NCBI RefSeq assembly: GCF_042666615.1
Contig: NZ_JBHTDD010000012.1
Span: 127,639-191,638 of the forward strand
Origin: KBS50 sp042666615
Lineage (GTDB): Bacteria > Actinomycetota > Actinomycetes > Mycobacteriales > Micromonosporaceae
Direction of reading: 5' to 3'
Length of the DNA: 64,000 nucleotides
Shown piece after piece: positions 9,204 to 18,379 of this stretch. The position numbers were made by a program, and so were the translations under genes. The first letter of the stretch is position 1. The number at the start of each line of letters is the position of its first letter. Under the pieces are notes generated by a model. The model did no database searches. It was not told the DNA's origin and saw only the letters and a list, made by a program, of their open reading frames with translations.

Positions 9204-9315
9204 CCGGAGGTGGGCTGATCCCGGTGTGGCTCCGCTGGCCGTGAGTTGCCGAGCCGGCCGCGGGTCACACCGGGTCGGGTGGAGCCCCACCGTGCGATCC
9301 GGTCGGCGGAGGCGT

Positions 9316-9954
9316 TCAGCCGTAGGTAGCGGTCTGCACGGCCCGTTCGACGAGCAGGGCGGCGCCGACGAGAATCATGCCGATCCCGGCGATCTTGGTG
9401 GTGATCCGAGCCACCCGTGGACGAGCGCCGAGCACGCGATCTGCCGCCCAGCCCAGCGGCAGGTAGAACAGGGCGGTGATCAGGATGAAGACACCGCCGA
9501 GGACGGCGAACTGCGCGGGCAGTGGCCAGCCGCCGGCGCTCTGGGTGAACTGCGGCAGGATGGACAGGAAGATCAGGATTCCCTTGGGGTTGAGCGCGCT
9601 CACGCCGATGCCGCGGGCGAAGTAGCGGCCCGGTGACGATGCCGACACGATGGTGGCCGCTGCGGGTTCGATGCGCCCCGAGCCGCGTAGGACGCGGACG
9701 CCAAGGTACGTGAGGTAGCCGGCTCCGGCGAGGGTGAGTGCGGTCATGGCCAGTGGAACCGTGGCGACCAGTGGGCCGACACCGACAACGACAAGAACGG
9801 TGACGAGGGCATAGCCGGCCATGACACCGGCCACGGCGGGGACCACCACGTGGTCCCGGGCCCCGGCGGCGAGCACGTATGCCCAGTCCGGACCCGGGAC
9901 CACGATCAGGGTGAACGCGATCGCCGCGAATCCGACGACGGCGGTGATTTCCAC
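9316..9954 (-). CDS. LysE/RhtB-family exporter
   Basis: The third LysE/RhtB-type exporter of the window, 212 residues. Family blocks are TLIVVPGPDWAYVLAAGARD in helix 1, AGYLTYLGVRVLRGSG, and GVSALNPKGILIFLSILPQFTQ. The GTG start at 9954 follows a strong GAAGGGGG ribosome site. It is divergent from an Lrp/AsnC regulator at 10053, the classic arrangement for an amino-acid exporter switched on by its regulator when the amino acid accumulates, so an amino-acid substrate is more likely here than for the other two. Confidence 0.9.
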   Translation of the reverse strand: MEITAVVGFAAIAFTLIVVPGPDWAYVLAAGARDHVVVPAVAGVMAGYALVTVLVVVGVGPLVATVPLAMTALTLAGAGYLTYLGVRVLRGSGRIEPAAATIVSASSPGRYFARGIGVSALNPKGILIFLSILPQFTQSAGGWPLPAQFAVLGGVFILITALFYLPLGWAADRVLGARPRVARITTKIAGIGMILVGAALLVERAVQTATYG

Positions 9955-10052
9955 GATGCCCCCTTCATTGGGAAGGAAGCGTATCGACGTTGTCGCGAAA
10001 TGTGTTCCTCTCTTTGGCGCCGTACCGGCCTCCTTGTGGAAAGATTCTGGCC

Positions 10053-10541
10053 ATGGATGCGCTAGACCGGAAGATTCTTGCGGAGCTACAGGTCGACGGC
10101 CGGCTAAGCCTGACCGATCTGGCGGCGCGCATCGGGCTGACGGTCTCCCCCGCGCACCGCCGCGTCCGGGATCTGGAAGCCTCCGGCGCGATCGTGGGCT
10201 ACCGGGCGGTCGTCGACCCGAAGGTGCTGGGTCTGGGGTTCGAGGCCCTGGTCTTCGTCACGATGAGGCAGGAGGACCGCGCCACCCTGCTGGGCTTCGA
10301 GGCGGCCGTCGCCGCCATCCCGAACGTCCTGCTCGCGCAACGCCTGTTCGGTGACCCCGACTACCTGCTTCGCGTACGGACCACCGACCTGGACGCCTAC
10401 GCGCAACTGGAGGACGACGTCCTGTCGACGCTGCCGGGCGTCCAGCGTCTGAATTCCACACTCGTGATGAAGAGCTTCGTGACCGATCGGCCCTACCCGA
10501 CCGACCTCACGATGCGCCCGCGGGGCGCCCAGGGGCCGTGA
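10053..10541 (+). CDS. Lrp/AsnC-family transcriptional regulator
   Basis: A 162-residue regulator. The N-terminal winged helix-turn-helix is LDRKILAELQVDGRLSLTDLAARIGLTVSPAHRRVRDLEASGAI. It is followed by the RAM/AsnC effector domain (YRAVVDPKVLGLGFEALVFVTM, LFGDPDYLLRVRTTDLDAYAQLEDDVLSTLPGVQRLNSTLVMK). Lrp proteins bind amino acids through the RAM domain and control transport and metabolism genes. The ATG at 10053 was preferred over an upstream in-frame start because it has a GGAAAG site and gives the family's normal MDALDRKIL beginning. The divergent LysE exporter at 9316-9954 is the likely target. Confidence 0.92.
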   Translation: MDALDRKILAELQVDGRLSLTDLAARIGLTVSPAHRRVRDLEASGAIVGYRAVVDPKVLGLGFEALVFVTMRQEDRATLLGFEAAVAAIPNVLLAQRLFGDPDYLLRVRTTDLDAYAQLEDDVLSTLPGVQRLNSTLVMKSFVTDRPYPTDLTMRPRGAQGP

Positions 10542-10657
10542 TACCTGCGTCACGACACATCGCCCGGCCGTCGCGGCACGACGGTCCGCGCGGGGTCGCG
10601 GCGCGGCCGCCCGGCATGCCAGGATAGGCGGCCGACTGCTGCTCAACCGGGGGACGC

Positions 10658-11485
10658 TTGCGCCACTCAGTCACACCGGGCGCCCTGCCGCTGCGACCGA
10701 TGACCGTCGGTGAGCTGCTCGACGCGGCCACCACGCTGCTGCGGACCCGGGTCCGGCTGTTGCTCGGCGTGGGGTTCCTGCTGGCCCTGGCCGAGCAGGC
10801 CGTGCTGTTCCCGCTGCGCCAGCTCGCCGACGTGACATACCTGGTCTTTCCAGGTGAGGACCGGTGGGGTTGGTACGCGATACTGCTGCTTGTCGGCTTC
10901 GGCACCGAGACGTTCGGCATCGCCGCACTGGGCGCCGTCACCGCCTCCGCGGCGCCGCGCGCGCTGCTCGGCACCGCCGCCCCGGCCCGGCCGGTGCCGG
11001 TGCCGAAGGCGCTGCTGGTGGTGTTGACGCTCACCGTGCTGTCCCTGCTCGCCGGCGCCACCGTGGTGGCGGGACCGGCGGTGTTCCTGCTGCTCGGGCT
11101 CGCGATGCCGGCGCTGGTCGTCGATCGGCTCGGTCCCGGCGCGGCACTTGTGCGTTCGGTGCGGCTGTCCACCCGACGCGGCCTGCGGGCCGGGTGGATC
11201 CGGCTGCTGGGCTACGTGTCCTGGTTGTTCATCCGGTTGGCCACCGGGGTCGCCGGTTGGGTGGCCCTCGACCTGCTCCTCGACACCGGCACCGCCGCGG
11301 GTGACCATCTGGCCATCGGGATCGCCTGGCTGCTGGTGAACACCCTCGCCTACCCGACGTTGGCCTGCCTGGACGCGGTGCTGCACCTGGACCTTCGGAT
11401 GCGCACCGAGGGGCTCGACCTGGGTCTGCGGCGGGCGCTGAGCCGCCGGGTGTCCTGTGACAACGCGCTGGCGGTGCCCCGGTGA
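10658..11485 (+). CDS. polytopic membrane protein, first gene of MoxR cluster
   Basis: A 275-residue protein with about six transmembrane segments, including LLLGVGFLLALAEQAVLFPL, GWYAILLLVGFGTETFGIAALGAVTA, ALLVVLTLTVLSLLAGATVVAGPAVFLLLGLAMPALVV and LAIGIAWLLVNTLAYPTLACLDAVL. It resembles the glycerophosphodiester phosphodiesterase membrane-domain-like proteins that open actinobacterial DUF4129-DUF4350-MoxR-DUF58 clusters. The TTG start at 10658 follows GGGGGA. The last four bases overlap the GTG of the next gene, so translation is coupled through the cluster. Exact role unknown. Confidence 0.75.
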   Translation: MRHSVTPGALPLRPMTVGELLDAATTLLRTRVRLLLGVGFLLALAEQAVLFPLRQLADVTYLVFPGEDRWGWYAILLLVGFGTETFGIAALGAVTASAAPRALLGTAAPARPVPVPKALLVVLTLTVLSLLAGATVVAGPAVFLLLGLAMPALVVDRLGPGAALVRSVRLSTRRGLRAGWIRLLGYVSWLFIRLATGVAGWVALDLLLDTGTAAGDHLAIGIAWLLVNTLAYPTLACLDAVLHLDLRMRTEGLDLGLRRALSRRVSCDNALAVPR

Positions 11486-12129
11486 CGCGTCGATGGAACG
11501 AACTGGTCGCGGCGGTTGCCGAGGTGTTCCCCGGCGGCGTGCCGACCCTGGCGATCGTCTCCTTCCTGGTGACCGCGATCGCCGCCGCCCTGTGGTTCTG
11601 GTGGCCGGCATGGTTGCCGAGCCGGCGGTCGCGTGGCACCGGGCGACGCCGCGACCGTGACCGGCCGGGTCGGCGGCGCGGCCGGTGGCGGTTCCGGCTG
11701 GGTCGACTGCGGTTCCGGTGGCGTTGGCCCTGGCGGCGGCGCCGGTCCACTGCCGCGCGACCGGCGGAGCTGGCCGAGGACGAGCTGCCCGACCTTCCGG
11801 CCGCCGTGTTGACGCTGACCGCCGACCAGCTGGCCGCCGCCGGGCGGTTCAAGGAGGCGGTCCGGGAACGGCTGCGGGCGATGGTCCGGGACCTCGTCGA
11901 GCGCCAGGTGATCGAGGCGGTTCCGGGTTGGACGGTCACGGAACTGGCGGCGGCGGCCGGACGGTCCCGGCCAGCGGTCGCGGCGCCGCTGCGGGCCGCT
12001 TCCGGTGTGTTCTCCGATATCTGGTACGGCAACCGCGCGGCCACGGCAACGGACGATCTGGCCATGCGCGGCTGGGCCGAGCAGGTGCGGGGCGTTCTCG
12101 ACCCGCGGCGGGTGGAGGTGGGCCAGTGA
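11482..12129 (+). CDS. DUF4129 domain-containing protein
   Basis: A 215-residue protein. One transmembrane helix (TLAIVSFLVTAIAAALWFWWPAWL) is followed by a very arginine-rich linker (residues about 45-95) and a C-terminal DUF4129 domain (ADQLAAAGRFKEAVRERLRAMVRDLVERQVIEAVPGWTVTELAAAAG; ASGVFSDIWYGNRAATATDD). DUF4129 proteins accompany MoxR ATPases and DUF58 proteins across actinobacteria and are thought to be membrane accessory factors. GTG start overlapping the previous stop by four bases; its own stop overlaps the next GTG the same way. Confidence 0.85.
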   Translation: MTRRWNELVAAVAEVFPGGVPTLAIVSFLVTAIAAALWFWWPAWLPSRRSRGTGRRRDRDRPGRRRGRWRFRLGRLRFRWRWPWRRRRSTAARPAELAEDELPDLPAAVLTLTADQLAAAGRFKEAVRERLRAMVRDLVERQVIEAVPGWTVTELAAAAGRSRPAVAAPLRAASGVFSDIWYGNRAATATDDLAMRGWAEQVRGVLDPRRVEVGQ

Positions 12130-13411
12130 CCACCCTCGACGCACGCACGGCACGACAGGACACGGTCGTGCCGGAGCGAGCGCGGAGGCCACGGCGCTGG
12201 CCGCGCCTGGCCATCCCGTTCGGCCTGCTGGCGCTGGTGTGGATCATGATCCTGACGGTGCACGCGGTGGAGGAACCCGACCTCGCCGAGCCCGGAACCC
12301 TCTCCCCCACCGGCACCGGCGGGGACGGCTCCAGCCAGCTCGCCGCCCGGCTCGCCGAGCGGGGCGTGACGGTGCGTCGGGTCACCACCTCCGCCGCCGC
12401 CCGCGACCTGGTCACCGGCGCGCCACCGACCACGGTGTTCGTGCCCACTCCGAACCTGGTCGACCCGCGTTTCCTTCACGATCTCACCGGGAGTCGGCAC
12501 CGCGTGGTGCTGGTCCGGCCGGGGTTCCGGTCGGCGCTGCTGGTCGGTATGGTGACCGGCCAGTCCCGCTGGGCCACCCGCACCGCGCGGCCGGGCTGCG
12601 ACGCCGAGGTGGCGATTTCGGCCGGCGAGGCGGCGGTGTTCCGGTCGTCGTACGCGGCCATCGACGAGGCGTCCTACCGATGTTACGGCGGCGCACTGGT
12701 CGCGGTGACGGCGGGCGACGCCGAGCTGATCGCGGTCGGCTCAACGGACCCGTTCCGCAACGAACGGATCGGCGAGGTGGGCAACGCGGCCCTCGCCACC
12801 GGCCTGCTGACCGGCACCGGCGAGGTGGTGTGGGTGGACGTGCACCGCAAGGAACGGTCGTCGTTCCAGGTACCGCCGCCATCCGCACCGCGCTACCGGC
12901 AACCGGATCGGACCGACGGGTCCAATACGCTGTGGGCCGCGTTCCCCCCGGCGTTGTGGGCCGGGCTGCTGCTGATCGGCGCCGTCGGGGTGCTGGTCGC
13001 GGTGGCGCGGGCCCGTCGGCTCGGCCCCCCGGTGGCGGAGCCGCTTCCGGTGCTGGTGCCAGCGACCGAGATCGTGACCGGTCGCGGACGGCTCTACCGC
13101 CGCGCGTCGGTCCGGACCGCGGCGTTGCACGCGTTGCGCAGTGCCGCACTGCGGCGGCTCGCGCCGGTCCTGGGTCCGGTGCCGCCCGGCACCGACGCCG
13201 CCGCGTTCGCCGACCGCGACCCGACCGCGCTCGTCTCCCGGCTCGCGGCCCGGTGCGGCCTGCCGCCCGCCGACGTTCAGGCGATCCTGTATCCGCCAGC
13301 GCCGGTCACCGACGACGACCTCGTGGTCGCGGTGGCCCGGCTGGACACCCTGGCCGACACCGTCCTGCGGACCGCGCCCCGGCCGCCCGACAGTTCCCCT
13401 GGAGGAGTGCC

Positions 13412-13415
<4 letters not shown>
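12126..13415 (+). CDS. DUF4350 domain-containing membrane protein
   Basis: A 429-residue protein with one N-terminal transmembrane helix (LAIPFGLLALVWIMILTV), an extracytoplasmic DUF4350 domain (GSSQLAARLAERGVTVRRVTT; VFVPTPNLVDPRFLHDL; ELIAVGSTDPFRNERIGEVGNAALATGLLTGTGEVVWVD), and a second helix near residue 280 (FPPALWAGLLLIGAVGVLVAVARARRLG) before a cytoplasmic tail. The DUF4350 part resembles the GATase-like domain found in gliding and aerotolerance proteins. Its GTG (12126) and its stop (13413-13415) each overlap the neighbouring gene by four bases, so it is co-expressed with DUF4129 and MoxR. Confidence 0.88.
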
Positions 13416-14452
<1,037 letters not shown>

Positions 14453-14462
14453 CCGAGCGACG

Positions 14463-15830
14463 ATGCTGACCTGGCGGGTGCCGGCGCTGTTCGGACTGCT
14501 CGGCGCGGCCGGGACGACGGTTGGCGGTGCGCTGTCCGAGCGTCCGGGCCTGTGGTGGGGCATGGCGGGCGCGGCTGTGGTCGTCGCGCTGCTCACCGGA
14601 TTGGACTGGTTGGTCGCGGCGCCGGCCGGCGAGGTGCGGTTGGTCCGGTCGGGCGACCGGCAGGTGCGGGTCGGCGACACGGCCGAGGTGACGTTGACCG
14701 TCACCAACGCGTCGCTGCGCACGCTGCGCGGACTCGTCCGGGACGCCTGGGTGCCGTCGGCCGGCGCCGGTGAGCCGTACGCGCACGTGGTCGACCTGGA
14801 CCCCGGGGAGTCGGCGGACCTCGTCGCCCGGCTCACCCCCACCCGCCGCGGCGACCGGCCGGCGGTGCGGGTGACGATCCGCTCGTACGGCCCGCTGGGG
14901 CTGGCCTTCCGGCAGACGTCGCGGCGGCGCGCGACGGCCGGCACGCCGCCGTGGACGCTTACCGCGCTGCCGCCCTTCACCGCGCGCAGGTTCCTGCCGG
15001 AGAAGCTGTCCCGGTTGCGGATCATCGACGGTCAGACGGTGATCCGGGGTCGCGGTCAGGGCACCGAGTTCGACTCGTTGCGCGAGTACGTCGTCGGGGA
15101 CGACGTCCGCTCCATCGACTGGCGCGGCACGGCGCGCAGCGGACACGTCGTGGTGCGGACCTGGCGACCCGAGCGGGACCGGCGGATCCTCTGCGTGGTG
15201 GACACCGGACGGACCAGCGCCGGGCGGGTCGCCACGGAGCCCACCGACGATCGACCCGACCCGCCCGGCGAGCCCAGGCTGGACGCGGCGATCGACGCGG
15301 CGCTGCTGCTGGCCGTGTTGGCGTCGCACGCCGACGACCGGGTGGACCTGCTCGCCGTGGACAGCCAGGTACGCACGACGGTCGCCGGTACGCACAAGCG
15401 GTCCGCGCTGTCCCGGCTGACCCGGGCCCTCGCCGCGCTCCAGCCGTCCCTCGTGGAGACCGACTTCGGTCGGGTGGCGGCCGAGGTGCTGCGCACCGAG
15501 CGTAAACGCGCCCTCGTGGTCGTCTTCACCACACTCGATCCGGGTGCCCTGGGTGAGGGCCTGCTGCCGGTGTTGGCGCAGCTGGTCGCGAAGCACACCG
15601 TGCTGGTGGCGTCCGTCAGCGATCCGGCGGTGCCGGTGCTCGCCGCGCGGCGGGGCGACGTGTCGCGGCTCTACACCGCCGCCGCGGCGGTCCGCACCCT
15701 GGAGGAGGTGGACCGGCTGCGGCGGGCCCTCACCGGGCACGGCGTGCACGTGGTCGAGGCGCCGGTGGACACCTTCGCGTCGGCGGTGGCCGACCGGTAT
15801 CTCGACCTCAAGGCCACCGGTCGCCTGTAG
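14463..15830 (+). CDS. DUF58 domain-containing protein (MoxR partner)
   Basis: A 455-residue protein. Two hydrophobic helices at the N terminus (VPALFGLLGAAGTTVGGAL, MAGAAVVVALLTGLDWLVA) are followed by a beta-rich extracellular-type segment and then the DUF58 signature SLREYVVGDDVRSIDWRGTAR (about residues 205-225). The C-terminal half folds like a von Willebrand A domain (RILCVVDTGRTS; LLLAVLASHADDRVDLLAVDS; ALVVVFTTLD). DUF58 proteins pair with MoxR ATPases. Start ATG 14463, ten bases after the moxR stop. It is the last gene of the five-gene coupled run. Confidence 0.9.
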   Translation: MLTWRVPALFGLLGAAGTTVGGALSERPGLWWGMAGAAVVVALLTGLDWLVAAPAGEVRLVRSGDRQVRVGDTAEVTLTVTNASLRTLRGLVRDAWVPSAGAGEPYAHVVDLDPGESADLVARLTPTRRGDRPAVRVTIRSYGPLGLAFRQTSRRRATAGTPPWTLTALPPFTARRFLPEKLSRLRIIDGQTVIRGRGQGTEFDSLREYVVGDDVRSIDWRGTARSGHVVVRTWRPERDRRILCVVDTGRTSAGRVATEPTDDRPDPPGEPRLDAAIDAALLLAVLASHADDRVDLLAVDSQVRTTVAGTHKRSALSRLTRALAALQPSLVETDFGRVAAEVLRTERKRALVVVFTTLDPGALGEGLLPVLAQLVAKHTVLVASVSDPAVPVLAARRGDVSRLYTAAAAVRTLEEVDRLRRALTGHGVHVVEAPVDTFASAVADRYLDLKATGRL

Positions 15831-15841
15831 CACCCGTGTTG

Positions 15842-16843
15842 TCACACGGTCGGGGCGACGGCCTCCCGGTCGGGGGCGTCGACGTCCGCGCTCTCGCCGA
15901 GCCGGCGAGCCCGGCCCCCCACCACGGCCACATACCCGAGGAAGGCGAGCCAGGCCACCGCGCCGATCGTCAGTTTCACCACCGGCGGCAGGACCGACGG
16001 GGTGACGAACGCCTCGACGATGCCGCTGACCAGCAGCACGGGGACCAGTCCGAGGGCGACGACCAGCCCGGAGCGCCCCGCGGCGGCGACGGCCTGGCCC
16101 CGGCTGCGCAGCGGGCCCGGGGCGATCCAGGACCAACCGATCCGCAGCCCCACCCCGGCGGCCACGAACACGCATGTCAGTTCCAGCATCCCGTGGACGA
16201 GCAGCAGGCCGAGAAACAGGTCGGTGCGGTCGTTGCCGACCATCACCCCGCCGACCAGGCCCAGGTTCACCGCGTTCACCCAGAGTACGTACAGCACCGG
16301 CAGCACGATCACCCCTGACGCGAGGCAGATCGCGGAGACCCAGGCGTTGTTCGTCCAGACGGCGAAGCCGAAGTTCTGCGCCGGGGCGCTGCGGTAGTAG
16401 TCCTCGAAGTCGCGCTCCACCAGCGCGGTGATCTCCTCCTGGGTCAGGAACCGCAGCGGTACCTCAGGGTCCCCGGCGACGATCAGGATGAGCAGGGTGC
16501 TGAGCGCGACGAAGCCCAACCCGGTGCCGAGGCACCAACGCCCGGCCCGGTACACCTCGAGCGGGAACGCGGTGGTGAAGAAGCGCCCCACCACGGCCCA
16601 GCGGAAACCGGGGGACGGAGTGACGGCCGCCCGGGCGGTCAACACCAGCCGGGTGAGCATGGTGGTGAGGTCCGGGTCGGGTGACCGGCTCTGCACGATG
16701 GACAGGTGGGTGGCCGCTCGACGGTAGAGCGTGACCAACTCGTCGACCTCGGCCGCGCTGAGCTTGCGGCGGGGGCGGCCGAGCAGTGTCCGCAGCCGGT
16801 GCCATTCCGGGCCGTGCTCGGCGGCGAACGCGTCCACGTCCAC
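15842..16843 (-). CDS. stage II sporulation protein M family (SpoIIM/DUF95) membrane protein
   Basis: A 333-residue protein with a cytoplasmic N-terminal helical region (LVTLYRRAATHLSIVQSRSPDPDL) and then at least five transmembrane segments. It carries the SpoIIM/DUF95 pattern FAVWTNNAWVSAICLASGVIVLPVLYVLWVNAVNLGLVGG and LLLVHGMLELTCVFVAAGVGLRIGW. In actinomycetes this family sits next to RDD proteins and MoxR clusters and has no proven sporulation role. I chose the GTG at 16843, which has a GGGAGA site and does not run into the divergent RDD gene; a longer frame to 16984 would overlap it. It converges with the DUF58 gene. Confidence 0.88.
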   Translation of the reverse strand: MDVDAFAAEHGPEWHRLRTLLGRPRRKLSAAEVDELVTLYRRAATHLSIVQSRSPDPDLTTMLTRLVLTARAAVTPSPGFRWAVVGRFFTTAFPLEVYRAGRWCLGTGLGFVALSTLLILIVAGDPEVPLRFLTQEEITALVERDFEDYYRSAPAQNFGFAVWTNNAWVSAICLASGVIVLPVLYVLWVNAVNLGLVGGVMVGNDRTDLFLGLLLVHGMLELTCVFVAAGVGLRIGWSWIAPGPLRSRGQAVAAAGRSGLVVALGLVPVLLVSGIVEAFVTPSVLPPVVKLTIGAVAWLAFLGYVAVVGGRARRLGESADVDAPDREAVAPTV

Positions 16844-16926
16844 GAGGTCTCCCGGTGTCGACGGCGGGTGCCGGTGGTGGCCGGGGTCGGGCCCGACCCC
16901 CGCGCAGCGTACCGGTCGGTCAGACT

Positions 16927-17829
16927 GTGCCGGTGACCCTCGACGCCCCCACCGCGCCGGCCACTGGTGCCCCGGCGCCCGCATCGCCCGACGCCCCGGC
17001 GCCCGACGGGGCCGGCGGCACGGTCCGGTTCGTCACCGGAGAGGCGGTCAGCCTGGACCTGCCGGTGGCTCAGCTCGGTTCCCGGATGCTGGCCCGCGTG
17101 CTCGACCTGGTGGTCCAGGTGGTGCTGTTCGTCGCGCTCGCCAGCGTCGTGCCGATCGTGCTGGGGGCGCTGTCCACCACCGGCCTCATCGTTCTCGACG
17201 ATGAGGTCTACGGCGGCGTCATGATCCTGGTCGTGGCGGTGGTGGTGGTCGGCTACCCGGTGACGATGGAGGCGCTGGCCGGTGGCCGGACGGTCGGGAA
17301 GTTGGCGGTCGGGCTGCGGGTGGTGCGGGACGACGGCGGGCCGATCCGGTTCCGCCAGGCGGCGACGCGCGGGCTGGTCAGCGCGGCGGTCGAGTGGCCC
17401 GGCCTGGTGCTGCCGCCGCTGACCTGGTTGGTCAGCCTCTGGACGATGGCGGTCAACCGGCAGGCCAAGCGGTTGGGTGACTTCGCCGCCGGCACCCTCG
17501 TGATCCACGAGCGCGGCGTCGGACGGTGGGGACGGTATCCGATGATGCCGCCGGCACTCGCCGGCTGGGCCGCCACCCTTGACCTGGCCGGACTGGATGA
17601 CGATCTGGCGTTGACCGTGCGGCACTTCCTGCACCGGGCCACCGGGCTGCGTGAACCGGCCCGCACCCGGTTGGCCAACCAGCTGATGGCGGAGGTCGCG
17701 GCCGTCACCCGCCCGGCGCCGCCCGCCAACGTTCACCCGGCCGTCTACCTGGCCGCGGTGCACGCCGAACGGCACCACCGGGCGGCGCGCCGCCTGCTGG
17801 CGATCCGGGGCCGGACCGGTGGCCGGTAG
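16927..17829 (+). CDS. RDD-family membrane protein
   Basis: A 300-residue protein with an Ala/Pro-rich N terminus, then an RDD domain: LGSRMLARVLDLVVQVVLFVALASVV (first helix with Arg-Asp), GVMILVVAVVVVGYPVTMEALAGGRTVGKLAVGLRVVRDDG, and RQAKRLGDFAAGTLVIHERG. The C-terminal 100 residues are soluble. RDD proteins are small integral membrane proteins, some implicated in ion antiport or protein assembly. GTG at 16927 (a second GTG lies two codons downstream). It is divergent from the SpoIIM-like gene with about 80 bases between, and this SpoIIM/RDD pair commonly accompanies MoxR clusters. Confidence 0.87.
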   Translation: MPVTLDAPTAPATGAPAPASPDAPAPDGAGGTVRFVTGEAVSLDLPVAQLGSRMLARVLDLVVQVVLFVALASVVPIVLGALSTTGLIVLDDEVYGGVMILVVAVVVVGYPVTMEALAGGRTVGKLAVGLRVVRDDGGPIRFRQAATRGLVSAAVEWPGLVLPPLTWLVSLWTMAVNRQAKRLGDFAAGTLVIHERGVGRWGRYPMMPPALAGWAATLDLAGLDDDLALTVRHFLHRATGLREPARTRLANQLMAEVAAVTRPAPPANVHPAVYLAAVHAERHHRAARRLLAIRGRTGGR

Positions 17830-17886
17830 GCTGACGGAACGGCACAACGCAGGGAGGTCGTCGCGGCCAGGGAACCGGATCGCGTC

Positions 17887-18354
17887 GTGATCGCCTCGAA
17901 CCGGAAGGCACGGCACGACTACACGATCCTCAGGACGTACGAGGCCGGGATCGTCCTCGCCGGCACCGAGGTCAAGTCGCTGCGCGCCGGTCGGGTCTCG
18001 CTTGTGGACGCCTTCGCCCAGGAACACGATGGCGAGCTCATGCTGCACGGGTTGCACATCGCCGAGTACGGGTTCGGTTCGTGGACCAACCACCAGCCCC
18101 GCCGGACCCGGAAACTGCTGCTGCGTCGGGTGGAGATCGACCGGATCCTGACAAAGCTGCGGGAGGGCTCGGGATTGACCCTGGTGCCGCTGAGCATGTA
18201 CTTCGCGAACGGCTGGGCGAAGGTCGAGCTGGGGCTGGCCCGGGGTCGCCGGTCGTACGACAAGCGGCAGGCCATGGCCGAGCGGGACGCGCACCGGGAG
18301 ATCGCCCGGGAGCTGGGCCGGCGGCTCAAGGGCCGAACCGGTCGGCCCAGCTGA
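17887..18354 (+). CDS. smpB: SsrA-binding protein SmpB
   Basis: SmpB binds tmRNA and brings it to stalled ribosomes for trans-translation. The frame from GTG 17887 gives 155 residues containing the family core: IASNRKARHDYTILRTYEAGIVLAGTEVKSLRAG, SWTNHQPRRTRKLLL, LVPLSMYFANGWAKVELGLARGRRSYDKRQ. Family resemblance continues upstream in frame (AREPDRV), and a good AGGGAGG ribosome site at 17851-17857 sits five bases before a GCG at 17863 where an ATG or GTG would be expected. The GTG at 17887 has no ribosome site. Either the true start codon has mutated or there is a sequence error. No ssrA gene is in the window. Confidence 0.93.
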   Translation: MIASNRKARHDYTILRTYEAGIVLAGTEVKSLRAGRVSLVDAFAQEHDGELMLHGLHIAEYGFGSWTNHQPRRTRKLLLRRVEIDRILTKLREGSGLTLVPLSMYFANGWAKVELGLARGRRSYDKRQAMAERDAHREIARELGRRLKGRTGRPS

Positions 18355-18379
18355 CCGACGTCGAGGAGGTCGCCGGCGG

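Noticed and set aside
16843..16984. Longer N terminus for the SpoIIM-like protein
   Set aside because: It would overlap the divergent RDD gene and adds a Pro/Arg/His-rich tail without family similarity; the GTG at 16843 has a ribosome site.
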